From: JAJRXG01 sp964470035
GTDB taxonomy: Bacteria > Bacteroidota > Bacteroidia > Chitinophagales > Saprospiraceae
Assembly (NCBI GenBank): GCA_964470035.1
Contig: CAYYBR010000001.1
Coordinates: 1 to 64,000, forward strand
Length of the DNA stretch: 64,000 bases
Direction of reading: 5' to 3'
Under the pieces are notes generated by a model. That model was not told where the DNA came from. It saw only the letters and a program-made list of their open reading frames with translations, and made no database searches. Every line of letters starts with the position of its first letter. The first letter of the stretch is position 1. The translations under genes were made by a program, and so were the position numbers. Below are positions 25,900 through 35,794 of this stretch, piece after piece.

Positions 25900-28800
25900 A
25901 TGCGCTTGAAGCGATTAACGATAAAGGGATTTAAGAGTTTTGCTGACGAAACAGTGATACACTTTAACGAGAATCTGATAGGGATAGTGGGCCCTAATGG
26001 TTCAGGCAAATCCAATGTGGTTGACTCCATCCGATGGGTACTTGGGGAGCAAAAGACGAGTGAACTTCGATTAGATACAATGTCTGATGTGATCTTTAAC
26101 GGAACAAAGAATCGCAAAGAAGGCAAGATATCAAAAGTGACTCTGTCATTTGACAATACGAAGAATGTGCTCCCTACAGAGTACAATGAGGTGAGTGTCT
26201 CGCGTATCCTCTATCGCAATGGAGGATCAGAATACCAGCTGAACAACGTACCATGTAGAAAGAAGGATATCACAAATCTCTTCATAGACTCAGGGATCGG
26301 ATCTAACTCCTATGCCATCATCTCTCTTAATATGGTGGAAGACATCCTCCATGATAATGGTGGATCTCGTCGCGGTATGATCGAGCAAGCGGCGGGCATC
26401 GCCAAGTACAAGAAGAGAAAGAAAGAGACCTTAAGTAAGCTTCGTGGTACTCTAGAAGATTTGGATAGGGTACAAGATCTACTATTTGAGATCGAAAAAA
26501 ACATGGCCTCTTTCGAACGTCAGGCTAAGAGAACAGAAAAATTCAATCAACTCAAAGTTGATTATAAGGAGCTTTCTATAAAGATCTCCCATATCGAAGT
26601 GAAGGAGTTTTCTCTCAAGTATAATCAGCTCAAAGACCAAATCCAAGTAGAGAAGGACAAGCGGTTGAAGATCAATACAGAACTTGGTCAGGATGAAGCA
26701 GAGCTCCAGCGCCTGAAGACAGACATCATCAAGTACGAAAAGTCACTTAATGAGGATCAACAGGCGTTTAATACACTGATCGAAGAACTGGGTAGAATCG
26801 AGAATGACAAAAACCTCTCTATACAAAAGCTTCAGAATGCCAAAGATCGTCTTGTAGAGATCGACACAAGCTCTAAGCAGCTAGAAGGAAGTGTAGGGTC
26901 CACTAAAAGTAAGTATGAGTCTTCTATCATATCTCAGGATAGTTCTCAAGCAAAGCTAGGAGTAGCAGAGCTGGCCTATAAAGAAGCGGATGAAAAGTTT
27001 GCGCTGCAGTCTTCGTCATTCGATGATCTGAGACAAAGAGAAAAGGAAATTAAATCTGCTGTATCCGCTAATCAACTACTCAAAGAAACCCTAGGAAGAG
27101 AGATAGAGGCCTTGCTCACAAGACAAGGTATACTCAAGACTGATGTATCTACTATGGATACTAGAATCGGTGAGATCAACAAAGGAGGTGAAGCAGATAG
27201 AAAAGAGCTGCAGCTACAAGAGAAACATCTAGAAGAGCTTGAAAAGCAACTAGAAAGTAAATCAAAAGAGTCGGCTGAACTTGAAGCGCAACTAGCCGAG
27301 ATGCAATCCGTAGGTGCGTCGGCTGTTGTCGATATGAATGAAAAATATGCAGAACGAGCTGGTATAGAACAACGTATCAAGTTCATAAAGAACATCATAG
27401 AGAACAATGAAGGACTACCCGAGTCTGTAAAATTTATACTTAATAAAAAGGGTAAAAACTATCCGGTGTTCTCAGATGTCATAGAAATAAAAGATGAGAA
27501 GTATACTAATATCATAGAGCTCTTCTTAGAGCCTTACTTCTATCATATCCTCGCCGCTGATAGAAAAGAAGCGCTAAAAATATATGAGCAAGTAAGGGAC
27601 GCCCAGAAAGGAAAGATCAAAGTAATCATAGCTGATGAGCTACCAAAAACTGCACTTACTGCTCCTAAACACGACCTTGTCCCACTCGAAGACCTGATCA
27701 ATTCTGATAAGCTGTATACCCAATATATCAGGTTGTTATCTAAGGATGTCTACGTCACGGATAAATCTTACAAGACTTTAGACTTGACATCTCTGAGCAG
27801 CGATACCACAGTATTGTTTGCTAGTGAGTACCTTATCTATACTGGCGGACAGCTTTACGGAGGCTCTAATACGCTCTTCGAAGGAGTACAGCTAGGTAGA
27901 AAGAAAATTCTTGAGAAGCTAGAGATCAAACTTGATAAGTTGGGTAAGGTGATTGTCTCTCTAGAAGAAAAAGCGGAGCAAGATAAGACAAAGCAAGAGG
28001 CTAGTCTTGAGGCTCTCAATAAAGCTAGATCAGGATATGAAGAGATCAGAAAGTCTCTTGAAGAATCTAGGGGAAAATTCTATCAGATAGAAAGTAAGAT
28101 TACTCATCTAGACGAGAGTCTAAAGGAGCTCGATGAACAGGTGCAACTCAAGAAGGAAGAGTTAGTACAAGTCGAGAAGGACCTTAATCTTAAGAATAGT
28201 CGGTACAGTGAGATCGAAACTGTGAAGGTCGATGAGATGAGTGATCAAGAGCTTACTCTGAAAATCGAAGAAGCACATAAAGCTTATCTGGCAGCCAGTG
28301 CTGTGCGGGACCAAGCTCAGTCGGCACTCTTTGAGATCAGAAGTACCTTCAGCCTGGCGGCTAAGGATGTAGAGTTTCACAAGAATACATTAGGCGATAT
28401 CTCGGTTAGGATAGACGCCTTACGAGAAGAGAAAGCGAATCAAGAAGAGATCATCTCCTCGACAGATATAGCACTTAGAGAGATCAAGCAATCTCTTCAG
28501 GATCAATATGAAAAGAAGGCGCAGATCCAATCAAAGCTTTCAGAATATGAAGACACCTACTATAAGGAGAAGGGGAAGATATTTGAGTTAGAGAAAAAGA
28601 TATCAGAGTTCAGATCAGAGCTCTATAAGAAGGATCACTTGATATCTGAGCTTACTGAGAAATACACGCAGGTTGGTTTTGAAATCAAAGGTATACATGA
28701 GCGCAACTCTATAGAGTTTGGAGTAGAAATCAAGGAAAATGAATTTCCAGAAGAATATGAGGGTGCTAACCTCGATGACCTAAGGTCTAAAAAGACAAAA

Positions 28801-29451
28801 ATACAGGATCGGATAAGGAGTTTTGGTGAGATCAATCCTATGGCCATAACCGCATACAACGAGATCAAGGAGCGGCATGATCAGATCTCAAAAGAACGAG
28901 ATGATATCTTAGAGGCAAAGAGTTCCTTAGAGGAGACTATCTCTGAGATTGAGATCGCAGCGTCTGAAAGATTCAATGAGTCACTGAATCGTATCCGAGC
29001 CAACTTTAAGTCAGTTTTCCAGAGTTTATTTTCTAAGGATGATGATTGTGATATTGTATTACTTGACAATGAAGATCCACTGGAAGCTAAGATAGAGATC
29101 ATCGCTAAGCCTAAAGGAAAGCGACCTAAGTCGATCAGTTCATTATCTGGTGGTGAGAAGACACTGACCGCTGCATCTTTCCTTTTTGCACTCTATCTGT
29201 TGAAACCAGCTCCGTTTTGCATATTTGATGAGGTAGATGCCCCATTGGATGATGTCAATGTTCTCAAGTTTAACAAGATCATCAGGGAGTTTAGCCAAGA
29301 TTCACAGTTCATCGTTATCACACATAATAAACTAACCATGTCGGAGGTAGACATCTTATACGGTGTATATCTCAAAGAACTTGGTGTAAGTGGAGTCAGT
29401 GCAGTAGACTTTAGAACTTATGACCAGACTGAGATGGTGGTTACTCCTTAA
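25900..29451 (+). CDS. smc: Chromosome segregation ATPase SMC
   Basis: The 1183-residue length is typical. The N-terminus MRLKRLTIKGFKSFADETVI leads to Walker A GPNGSGKSNV (about residues 32-41). Two long coiled-coil arms (about 165-490 and 650-1000) flank the hinge domain (about 510-640, GLPESVKFILNKKGKNYPVF). The C-terminal head has the ABC signature SSLSGGEKTLTAASFLFALY and Walker B FCIFDEVDAPLDD. SMC condenses and segregates chromosomes with ScpA/ScpB, which are not encoded here. The start is fixed by the family N-terminus. The stop overlaps the convergent response-regulator gene by four bases. A 13-mer element (25796-25808) lies 91 bases upstream. Confidence 0.97.
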   Translation: MRLKRLTIKGFKSFADETVIHFNENLIGIVGPNGSGKSNVVDSIRWVLGEQKTSELRLDTMSDVIFNGTKNRKEGKISKVTLSFDNTKNVLPTEYNEVSVSRILYRNGGSEYQLNNVPCRKKDITNLFIDSGIGSNSYAIISLNMVEDILHDNGGSRRGMIEQAAGIAKYKKRKKETLSKLRGTLEDLDRVQDLLFEIEKNMASFERQAKRTEKFNQLKVDYKELSIKISHIEVKEFSLKYNQLKDQIQVEKDKRLKINTELGQDEAELQRLKTDIIKYEKSLNEDQQAFNTLIEELGRIENDKNLSIQKLQNAKDRLVEIDTSSKQLEGSVGSTKSKYESSIISQDSSQAKLGVAELAYKEADEKFALQSSSFDDLRQREKEIKSAVSANQLLKETLGREIEALLTRQGILKTDVSTMDTRIGEINKGGEADRKELQLQEKHLEELEKQLESKSKESAELEAQLAEMQSVGASAVVDMNEKYAERAGIEQRIKFIKNIIENNEGLPESVKFILNKKGKNYPVFSDVIEIKDEKYTNIIELFLEPYFYHILAADRKEALKIYEQVRDAQKGKIKVIIADELPKTALTAPKHDLVPLEDLINSDKLYTQYIRLLSKDVYVTDKSYKTLDLTSLSSDTTVLFASEYLIYTGGQLYGGSNTLFEGVQLGRKKILEKLEIKLDKLGKVIVSLEEKAEQDKTKQEASLEALNKARSGYEEIRKSLEESRGKFYQIESKITHLDESLKELDEQVQLKKEELVQVEKDLNLKNSRYSEIETVKVDEMSDQELTLKIEEAHKAYLAASAVRDQAQSALFEIRSTFSLAAKDVEFHKNTLGDISVRIDALREEKANQEEIISSTDIALREIKQSLQDQYEKKAQIQSKLSEYEDTYYKEKGKIFELEKKISEFRSELYKKDHLISELTEKYTQVGFEIKGIHERNSIEFGVEIKENEFPEEYEGANLDDLRSKKTKIQDRIRSFGEINPMAITAYNEIKERHDQISKERDDILEAKSSLEETISEIEIAASERFNESLNRIRANFKSVFQSLFSKDDDCDIVLLDNEDPLEAKIEIIAKPKGKRPKSISSLSGGEKTLTAASFLFALYLLKPAPFCIFDEVDAPLDDVNVLKFNKIIREFSQDSQFIVITHNKLTMSEVDILYGVYLKELGVSGVSAVDFRTYDQTEMVVTP

Positions 29452-30083
29452 AGCTCGACGATGCCTTTATTGATGGCATAAGTGATCAACTCTACAGGCG
29501 AGCTTATCTGGAGCTTTTTCATGATATTCTTACGGTGTGTGTATATGGTATGTATGCTAACATTCAGCATGCTTGAGATCTCTTTTGCCATTTTACCTTG
29601 TCCTAGTAGCTTGACGATCTCTATTTCTCTTGGCGTGAGTTCAGTGATTTTTTCTTCTTCACCGAAAGTTTTGCTGATGATGATGTCGAGCACCTTTGAG
29701 CAATAGTATTTTTCATCATTGCGGCATGCGTCAAGGGCTTTATAGATCTCATCTTCTCTACAGAACTTGGTGATATATCTATTAACTCCTCTACCGAGGA
29801 CTTCATAAATCCTCTTTTTCTTTTCTTCATTACTGATGACAAGGATCTCAGCGTTAGGTGCTAGTTCTTGTACGAGAGAAAGTGCTTCAAGATCAAACCT
29901 GCCTTCTTCCTGTATATCCATAGTGACAACATCAAAACTATCTAACTTTAGTTTTGATTCTAGCTCTTCTTGAGAGGTAGCCTCACCATTGACCTTATAG
30001 AAGGGGTGTTTTTCGATGATGCTTTTGATCCCCGCACGACTTAAGAATTGGCCCTCACATACAAATACAGACAGCTCTTTCAT
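29448..30083 (-). CDS. NarL/LuxR-type response regulator with a degenerate receiver
   Basis: The 211-residue protein has a receiver-like domain (1-120) and a C-terminal LuxR helix-turn-helix (ITELTPREIEIVKLLGQGKM, then AKEISSMLNVSIHTIYTHRK). The phosphoacceptor position is kept (D56 in VVTMDIQ) and so is the lysine (YITKF). The usual N-terminal Asp-Asp pair is replaced by Cys9-Glu10 (VCEGQF) and the Thr by Ser. Metal-dependent phosphorylation may therefore be weak or absent. No kinase is adjacent. The gene is convergent with smc, and the two stop codons overlap. Confidence 0.85.
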   Translation of the reverse strand: MKELSVFVCEGQFLSRAGIKSIIEKHPFYKVNGEATSQEELESKLKLDSFDVVTMDIQEEGRFDLEALSLVQELAPNAEILVISNEEKKKRIYEVLGRGVNRYITKFCREDEIYKALDACRNDEKYYCSKVLDIIISKTFGEEEKITELTPREIEIVKLLGQGKMAKEISSMLNVSIHTIYTHRKNIMKKLQISSPVELITYAINKGIVEL

Positions 30084-30196
30084 CTCATTTTATCTTCTGC
30101 AAACATAAACTCTTTCAACCTTTCATACACACATAACACACATATAGCAGTTTAGCTTAATATTGTGTAAGATTGCTGCTATAAAAATCTTCATTT

Positions 30197-31129
30197 TTGG
30201 CGAAACTCAGACAAAATCACTCAAGAAGCGGAAAGCAACCATTTGCAGGTATGATGGTAAAGGTGCTAGTCATCTTTGGTATCCTTGCGATCCTTTTTGT
30301 TTTTGCATACCGATATCTTGATGGTAGTACGGCATTTGCCGCATCAGATGATGGTGCGACCTTTGAAGGAAGTGTGTCAGCTATCAGTGATCGTGATACA
30401 GACATACTTTTACCAGCGCATAATCAAGCAGAGCTAGTAATACACAAGCATTATCTTCTTGGGTATAACGAAAAGCACGAACAGCCAGATTGGGTGACCT
30501 ATAGGCTGACCAAAGAGTCACTTCGGATACCCAATGTTCCTAGAGCCGACAGGTTTAAAGAAGATCCGATGATAAGATCGAGGTCTGCCAAGCATAGCGA
30601 TTATACAAGATCAGGATATAGCAGAGGGCATCTTGTACCTGCAGGAGATATGGCCTTTGATACGGAGGCTATGCAAGAGACATTCTTCATGTCTAATATG
30701 TCACCTCAGATTAGTGGTTTTAATGGAGGGATCTGGAAGGAGTTGGAAGAATCGGTAAGGGACTGGGCGTATGAGTATGACGAGATATTGGTGGCTTCTG
30801 GGCCTATATTTACGAAAGTGACAAAATACATAGGTAAGTCGTCTAAAATAAGAGTGCCCGATGCCTTTTATAAAGTCGTAGTTGATGTGGCTGGTCGTGA
30901 TAAGCGAGGTATAGCTTTTATCGTGCCCCATGAAGTGAGTGAAGAGCCACTAAAAAATTATGCTAAGACCATAGATGAGGTGGAGTCGATAACGGGACTT
31001 GATTTTTTTGATAACGCTTACGCAAATACTTCGATCGAGGAAGATATAGAATCAACTTATGATATAAGTTACTGGCCTATGAGTCAAAAGAGGTATAATA
31101 ACAGAGTGAATCACTGGAACAAGAATTAG
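30197..31129 (+). CDS. Membrane-anchored DNA/RNA non-specific endonuclease
   Basis: The 310-residue protein has a short basic N-terminus and one membrane helix at about residues 21-42 (VKVLVIFGILAILFVFAYRY). The endonuclease NS domain follows, with catalytic motif SGYSRGHLVPAGDM (His145) and metal-binding Asn in MSNMSPQISGFNGGIW. Serratia-type nucleases have DRGH; here the first residue is Ser. The catalytic part should be periplasmic or outside, degrading DNA and RNA as a nutrient or defence function. The start is TTG; an internal ATG at residue 19 or 20 is possible. The HerA-like gene starts 22 bases downstream. A 13-mer element lies at 30808-30820, again encoding FTKV. Confidence 0.9.
   Translation: MAKLRQNHSRSGKQPFAGMMVKVLVIFGILAILFVFAYRYLDGSTAFAASDDGATFEGSVSAISDRDTDILLPAHNQAELVIHKHYLLGYNEKHEQPDWVTYRLTKESLRIPNVPRADRFKEDPMIRSRSAKHSDYTRSGYSRGHLVPAGDMAFDTEAMQETFFMSNMSPQISGFNGGIWKELEESVRDWAYEYDEILVASGPIFTKVTKYIGKSSKIRVPDAFYKVVVDVAGRDKRGIAFIVPHEVSEEPLKNYAKTIDEVESITGLDFFDNAYANTSIEEDIESTYDISYWPMSQKRYNNRVNHWNKN
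30808..30820 (+). repeat. Dispersed 13-mer, copy 7
   Basis: ATTTACGAAAGTG inside the endonuclease gene, frame F-T-K-V. Confidence 0.8.
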
Positions 31130-31151
31130 TAAAAAGGAGAAGTAATAATCA

Positions 31152-32717
31152 ATGAAGAATACAGAGGCATTTGTACAAATGGTAGCCGAAGGTTACAAAT
31201 TTGAAGGACCGTCGATCATCATGGGGGCGGCTAAGTTGGATGAAGATGTGATGAAAGAACTTTTTGTCCGCATACCACTCCAGACTATGAATCGCCATGG
31301 GCTTATCGCTGGCGCGACAGGTACTGGAAAAACAAAAACACTACAGATCCTTGCTGAGCAACTATCGGAGCAAGGCGTACCATCTCTAGTTATGGATGTG
31401 AAAGGTGATCTAAGTGGGATCGCAGTAGAGAGTGGGGGACACGTGAAGATCGATGAGCGTCACGAGAAGATTGGATTTCCTTTTTCAGCCTCTTCTTCTC
31501 CTGTAGAGTTACTGACACTTTCTGCAGAGAAAGGAGTAAGACTGAGAGCCACAGTATCTGAGTTTGGCCCAGTATTACTATCTAAAATCTTGGAGCTTTC
31601 GGATACACAGTCAGGTATCCTGTCAGTACTCTTTAAGTACTGTGATGATGAAGAGCTCCCTCTTCTAGATCTCAATGATCTCAAAAAAGTACTCAACTAT
31701 GCTACCGATGAAGGGAAGGCGGCTATAGCCGAAGAATACGGCCGGCTATCGAGCCAATCTCTAGGTACCATACTTAGAAAAGTGGTAGCTCTAGAGCAAC
31801 AAGGAGGTGATATCTTTTTTGGAGAGAGATCATTTGATCCACAAGATCTGCTCCAAAAGGATGCTAGTGGACGAGGTATAGTCTCCATCCTCAGGCTGGT
31901 CGACATACAAGATAAGCCACAGTTGTTCTCTACATTCATGCTTCAGTTGCTTGCTGAGATCTATGCCACCTTTCCTGAGCAAGGAGATGCTGAGAAGCCT
32001 AAGTTATGTCTCTTCATAGATGAGGCGCATCTAGTATTTGAGGAGGCAAGTTCGGCTTTGCTTAATCAGATAGAGACGATTGTTAAGCTGATTAGATCGA
32101 AAGGAGTAGGCGTATTCTTTATCACGCAAAATCCAGCAGATATACCAGAGGATGTACTGGGTCAGTTAGGCCTGAAAATCCAGCATGCCCTGAGAGCCTT
32201 TACAGCAAAAGATAGAAAAGCCATCAAGTTGGCAGCGCAGAACTACCCGCTCTCAGATTACTATGATGCCGAGCAGTTGCTTACAGAGCTCGGTATAGGT
32301 GAAGCTTTTATGACTGTACTAAGTGAGAAAGGAACACCGACACCTCTAGTTCATACGTACCTCCGTGCTCCACAGTCAAGGATGGATGTCCTAAGTGATA
32401 AGGAGATTGACACTGTACTTTCTGACTCTCTACTTGTAGATAAGTATAATGAGGTAGTCGATAGAGAAAGTGCTTATGAGATTCTTTCAGCTAAGATCGA
32501 AGACGCGAAGACAGAGGATCACAAGGAAGAGCAGACTAAAAGATCTGGAGGCTCACGTAGGAAAGAGAAAAGTGCAGTAGAACAGGTGCTGAGTAGTACA
32601 ACAACTAGACAGGTAGGAAGAACAGTCGCAAGAGAATTAACTCGAGGATTGTTAGGTGTGTTAGGAGTACCTACAACAAGAAGAAGATCTAGGAGAAGGA
32701 AGACTTCGTGGTTCTGA
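31152..32717 (+). CDS. HerA-like ATPase (DUF853 family)
   Basis: The 521-residue protein has Walker A GATGTGKTKT at residues 54-63 and Walker B LCLFIDEAHLVFEEA near 285. It has a motif FFITQNPADIPEDVLGQLGL typical of the DUF853/HerA-FtsK class, and a basic Arg-rich tail (RRRSRRRKTSWF). HerA-type ATPases form hexamers that translocate DNA. DUF853 members (YjgR) lack the NurA partner and their role is unclear. It follows the endonuclease gene by 22 bases on the same strand, an association worth noting because HerA-like motors often work with nucleases. That nuclease is, however, predicted to be exported. Confidence 0.88.
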   Translation: MKNTEAFVQMVAEGYKFEGPSIIMGAAKLDEDVMKELFVRIPLQTMNRHGLIAGATGTGKTKTLQILAEQLSEQGVPSLVMDVKGDLSGIAVESGGHVKIDERHEKIGFPFSASSSPVELLTLSAEKGVRLRATVSEFGPVLLSKILELSDTQSGILSVLFKYCDDEELPLLDLNDLKKVLNYATDEGKAAIAEEYGRLSSQSLGTILRKVVALEQQGGDIFFGERSFDPQDLLQKDASGRGIVSILRLVDIQDKPQLFSTFMLQLLAEIYATFPEQGDAEKPKLCLFIDEAHLVFEEASSALLNQIETIVKLIRSKGVGVFFITQNPADIPEDVLGQLGLKIQHALRAFTAKDRKAIKLAAQNYPLSDYYDAEQLLTELGIGEAFMTVLSEKGTPTPLVHTYLRAPQSRMDVLSDKEIDTVLSDSLLVDKYNEVVDRESAYEILSAKIEDAKTEDHKEEQTKRSGGSRRKEKSAVEQVLSSTTTRQVGRTVARELTRGLLGVLGVPTTRRRSRRRKTSWF

Positions 32718-32744
32718 TAGTGAGCCACTAACTTAGGGCAGTAA

Positions 32745-33326
32745 TTACTGACCTTTCACAAGTCTGGTGTGATTTATTTTCTTGTACTGAGAGTCGTTCT
32801 GATAATCACTTGATTGATACTTACGTAAGTATGTCGCCCATGGGGTAGTCAAGTACATATTATTAGCGAAGTAAGTGATGACTGGAGCGAAAGTCTCAGC
32901 ATCTAGAAATCCAGGAAGAGCCTGAATCAATTCTTTCTTTTCATCAAGGAATATAACAGTAGGGTAGCTCAGCTTTCCACTGGTTAACTTGGCAGCCAAT
33001 GCATGGTAACCACGTCTTCCACTATTGATGAATTCGTATGTAACATCATTGTAAGTAATCTCACCTTTTTGCTCAGCATCGAACTTGATAGCGATATAGT
33101 GCTCGTTGATATATGCTGCTATGTCAGGATTCTGAAAAGTAACTTTATCCATCCTCTTGCACCATCCGCACCAATCTGTATAGAGGTCGACAATCAATTT
33201 CTTATTTTCCTCTTGAGACTTGGCCATACCTTCTTCCCATGTATACCAATTAATCTGTCCTTGGCTACTGAGGCTGAAAGAGACAAACAAAAGAAGATGT
33301 ATGAATAGATGCTTCAAGGAGATCAC
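32745..33326 (-). CDS. Secreted thioredoxin-fold protein
   Basis: The 193-residue protein has a signal peptide of about 22 residues (LLLFVSFSLSSQGQ) and a thioredoxin fold with active site DWCGWCKRMDKVTF (C53, C56), a GYHALAAKLTSGKLSYPTVIFLD segment containing the cis-proline (SYPTV) and a C-terminal tail. DUF255-like or thiol:disulfide interchange proteins of this type act in the periplasm, reducing or isomerising disulfides. It is convergent with the HerA-like gene, with 27 bases between the stops. Confidence 0.9.
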   Translation of the reverse strand: MISLKHLFIHLLLFVSFSLSSQGQINWYTWEEGMAKSQEENKKLIVDLYTDWCGWCKRMDKVTFQNPDIAAYINEHYIAIKFDAEQKGEITYNDVTYEFINSGRRGYHALAAKLTSGKLSYPTVIFLDEKKELIQALPGFLDAETFAPVITYFANNMYLTTPWATYLRKYQSSDYQNDSQYKKINHTRLVKGQ

Positions 33327-33434
33327 TCTGTTTAAGTATTACGAAAGTACGTATATGGGAATATACTTTCCAACACTCAAGTTGGACTTTTACACATATT
33401 TAGGAGTTCTTTAACCTCTTTCATAAGGATATGG

Positions 33435-34484
33435 TCAATCCCTTACCTTTTTGCGAACGATATTGATCCTATCATCCCTTAAACCAAAGCTCTTTTTGAG
33501 TTGTCCGCTTATTGACGGTGCTTTGATTCCGCTGCTGATTTTGATAGGTGCATGGATGATTCTTGCTTCGTCCCAAAGTTCTTCTTTTATGAGACTGTGT
33601 AGGACTTTTTTACCTCCTTCTACCATGACAGAACCGATTTTCATCTTTAGAAGTACCTCAAAAATTGATTCCCAAGACCAGCTATTCTCAGAGATATGTA
33701 TGACTTCTTTAGATTTGGAGGCATAGTCTTTTTGACAAGTAAAGACGATGGTTTTTTCTTCATCCGATAGTAAGTATCTTTCTGTAGGTACTCTTCCTTT
33801 TCTATCTAGTAGGATTCTCATAGGAGATCGATCGAAACCACGTCGATTAGTAAGTTGTGGGTTATCGATGATCGCCGTATCAGTGCCTACTAATATAGCA
33901 TCGATCTCAGACCGCCAGCGATGCACCATTCGCTGAGATAGATCATTGGATAACCAGGTTTGTTCGCCCTTTTTTGACATATAGCCATCCCTAGATTGCG
34001 CCCACTTGAGGACGATAAAAGGGCGTTTAGAAGATTGATGAACATCAAACTCTTTGATAACTTCTTTGCCTAGCTTAGGGAGTATATCTGTAACCACCTG
34101 TATGTCTCTGTCTCGAAGCTTTTGGATACTCTTGCCGTATGTCTGTGGATTAGGATCCATAGTACTTATCACCACTCTCTTTATATCGTGTGCGATGATA
34201 GCATCAACACACGGTGGTGTTTTTCCTGTATGATGACAGGGCTCTAGAGAAACATATAAAGTAGAATGAGGAAGGAGCACCTTTTTATCTGGAGCTATGC
34301 TACGGAGTGCGTTGATCTCTGCATGTGCCTCTCCATATACTTCATGATAGCCTTCACCGATGATCTCTCCATCATGGACGATAATACAACCGACTCTAGG
34401 ATTAGTTTTTACTGCACAGGTACCACGACGCGCTAATGAAAAACAACGCCGCATGTATCTTTCGTCTCTTTCTTTGTCACTCAT
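33435..34484 (-). CDS. ribD: Bifunctional riboflavin biosynthesis deaminase/reductase RibD
   Basis: I start at the ATG at 34484 (MSDKERDERYMRRCFSLARR), 349 residues. The frame runs eight codons further upstream, but the family begins here. The deaminase half has HAE (H54-E56) and PCHHTGKTPPC with C83/C92 binding zinc. The reductase half (about 150-349) has VLKWAQSRDGYMSKKG, DAILVGTDTAIIDNPQLT and VMVEGGKKVLHS. It converts the GTP-derived pyrimidine to 5-amino-6-ribitylamino-uracil phosphate for riboflavin synthesis. It overlaps the upstream cysteine desulfurase gene by eight bases, so the two are co-translated. Confidence 0.95.
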   Translation of the reverse strand: MSDKERDERYMRRCFSLARRGTCAVKTNPRVGCIIVHDGEIIGEGYHEVYGEAHAEINALRSIAPDKKVLLPHSTLYVSLEPCHHTGKTPPCVDAIIAHDIKRVVISTMDPNPQTYGKSIQKLRDRDIQVVTDILPKLGKEVIKEFDVHQSSKRPFIVLKWAQSRDGYMSKKGEQTWLSNDLSQRMVHRWRSEIDAILVGTDTAIIDNPQLTNRRGFDRSPMRILLDRKGRVPTERYLLSDEEKTIVFTCQKDYASKSKEVIHISENSWSWESIFEVLLKMKIGSVMVEGGKKVLHSLIKEELWDEARIIHAPIKISSGIKAPSISGQLKKSFGLRDDRINIVRKKVRD

Positions 34485-35607
34485 CTCGCACCAAGGTAGC
34501 CAGTGCACCTATTAATTTATCGATTTCTTCTGTTGTATTCAGCAGACTTGTGGAGATACGGAGGGCTTTGCGATCTCCAGGAAAACCTATAGCCTGCATG
34601 ACGTGAGACCCTTGCTCTGCACCTGAGCTGCATGCACTCCCTGTAGAAGCGCAGATACCATGTATGTCAAGGTTAAACATAACAAGGTCAGTTTTATCAT
34701 TCTTGGGTAAACCGATGCTGACAATATTTGCTAACTGGGCATCGCCAAGGTTGCCCTGGTATATGAAATCAAGCCCAAGTGTCTTTGCCTGAGCCTTCAA
34801 ATGCGTTCTCAGTCCGCTGACATGTTGGAGATGTTCTTGCCTATGCTCTACTAACCAATCAAGTGCAGCGGCCATACCTGCTATGCCGTAGAGATTTTCA
34901 GTGCCACTTCTGATCTGTCTTTCCTGACCTCCTCCATGGATATATGGTTTGATGATACTGTCATTAGATATGTACAGCATACCGATGCCCTTTGGACCAT
35001 AGATTTTATGACCGGAGGCTGAAAGAAAGTTGACCTTGGTCTTGGAAAGATCTATATCGTATTTGCCGATAGTTTGGACTGCATCGGTATGAAAGAGTGC
35101 ACCATGCTTTTGGCAGATCTCACTTACTTCATGGATGGGCAGCATAGTACCTATCTCATTGTTGCCATGCATGAGAGATACCAAAGTTTTTGGCCCACTC
35201 TCAAGTAAGTTGTCTAGTTGTGCGAGATCAACATTTCCGAAAGGGTCTACGTCTAACATCTGGATGTCTATACTGGCATAATGCTCTAAACTGCTCAGGG
35301 TGTTGAGAACACATGGATGTTCTGTTGGGCTCGATATGATCCTCTGCACACTCAAGTCTCGAACTGCGCAATGTATAGCCGTATTGTTAGCTTCAGTAGC
35401 GCTCGAGGTGAAGTATACTTCTCCGGTAGAAGCTTTAAGGTGAGCGGCAACTCTCTTGCGAGCATCTTCTATAATTGTCTTGGCTTTACGGCCTGCTTGG
35501 TGTATCGATGACGGATTACCATGGACATTGTCCATGACATCCTTCATCACCTCTAGCACAGGGGAAGCGATGATTGTAGTAGCGGCATTATCAAGATAAA
35601 TAGCCAT
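34477..35607 (-). CDS. Cysteine desulfurase (NifS/IscS family)
   Basis: The 376-residue PLP enzyme has the internal aldimine lysine in SASGHKIYGPKG (K201), the catalytic cysteine in STGSACSSGAEQG (C326) and an N-terminal IYLDNAATT. It removes sulfur from cysteine for Fe-S cluster assembly or tRNA thiolation. The long active-site loop SACSSGAEQGSHVMQAIG resembles the IscS/NifS group, not SufS. No scaffold protein gene is beside it. It is the first gene of a two-gene operon with ribD. Confidence 0.94.
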   Translation of the reverse strand: MAIYLDNAATTIIASPVLEVMKDVMDNVHGNPSSIHQAGRKAKTIIEDARKRVAAHLKASTGEVYFTSSATEANNTAIHCAVRDLSVQRIISSPTEHPCVLNTLSSLEHYASIDIQMLDVDPFGNVDLAQLDNLLESGPKTLVSLMHGNNEIGTMLPIHEVSEICQKHGALFHTDAVQTIGKYDIDLSKTKVNFLSASGHKIYGPKGIGMLYISNDSIIKPYIHGGGQERQIRSGTENLYGIAGMAAALDWLVEHRQEHLQHVSGLRTHLKAQAKTLGLDFIYQGNLGDAQLANIVSIGLPKNDKTDLVMFNLDIHGICASTGSACSSGAEQGSHVMQAIGFPGDRKALRISTSLLNTTEEIDKLIGALATLVRDE

Positions 35608-35794
35608 TGATAATCAAGTTGATAATTATGATAACGCAATGATATAGATTAATGTCATAGCTCTTCTTATAGACATGAAATTTAGTTTAAAATGGATATA
35701 TGTTTTCGATCATATCTATCTTGACAGGCTAATTGAAAAAGTTAAACTGTGAGGCCATGATTGATGTCAAGTTGCCTCAACAAAAAAAAATACT

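Noticed and set aside
33339..33349. TTACGAAAGTA and a similar ACGAAAGTAC near 63296
   Set aside because: They keep the hairpin core but lack the ATTT and final G, so they are not counted among the exact copies; they may be degenerate members.
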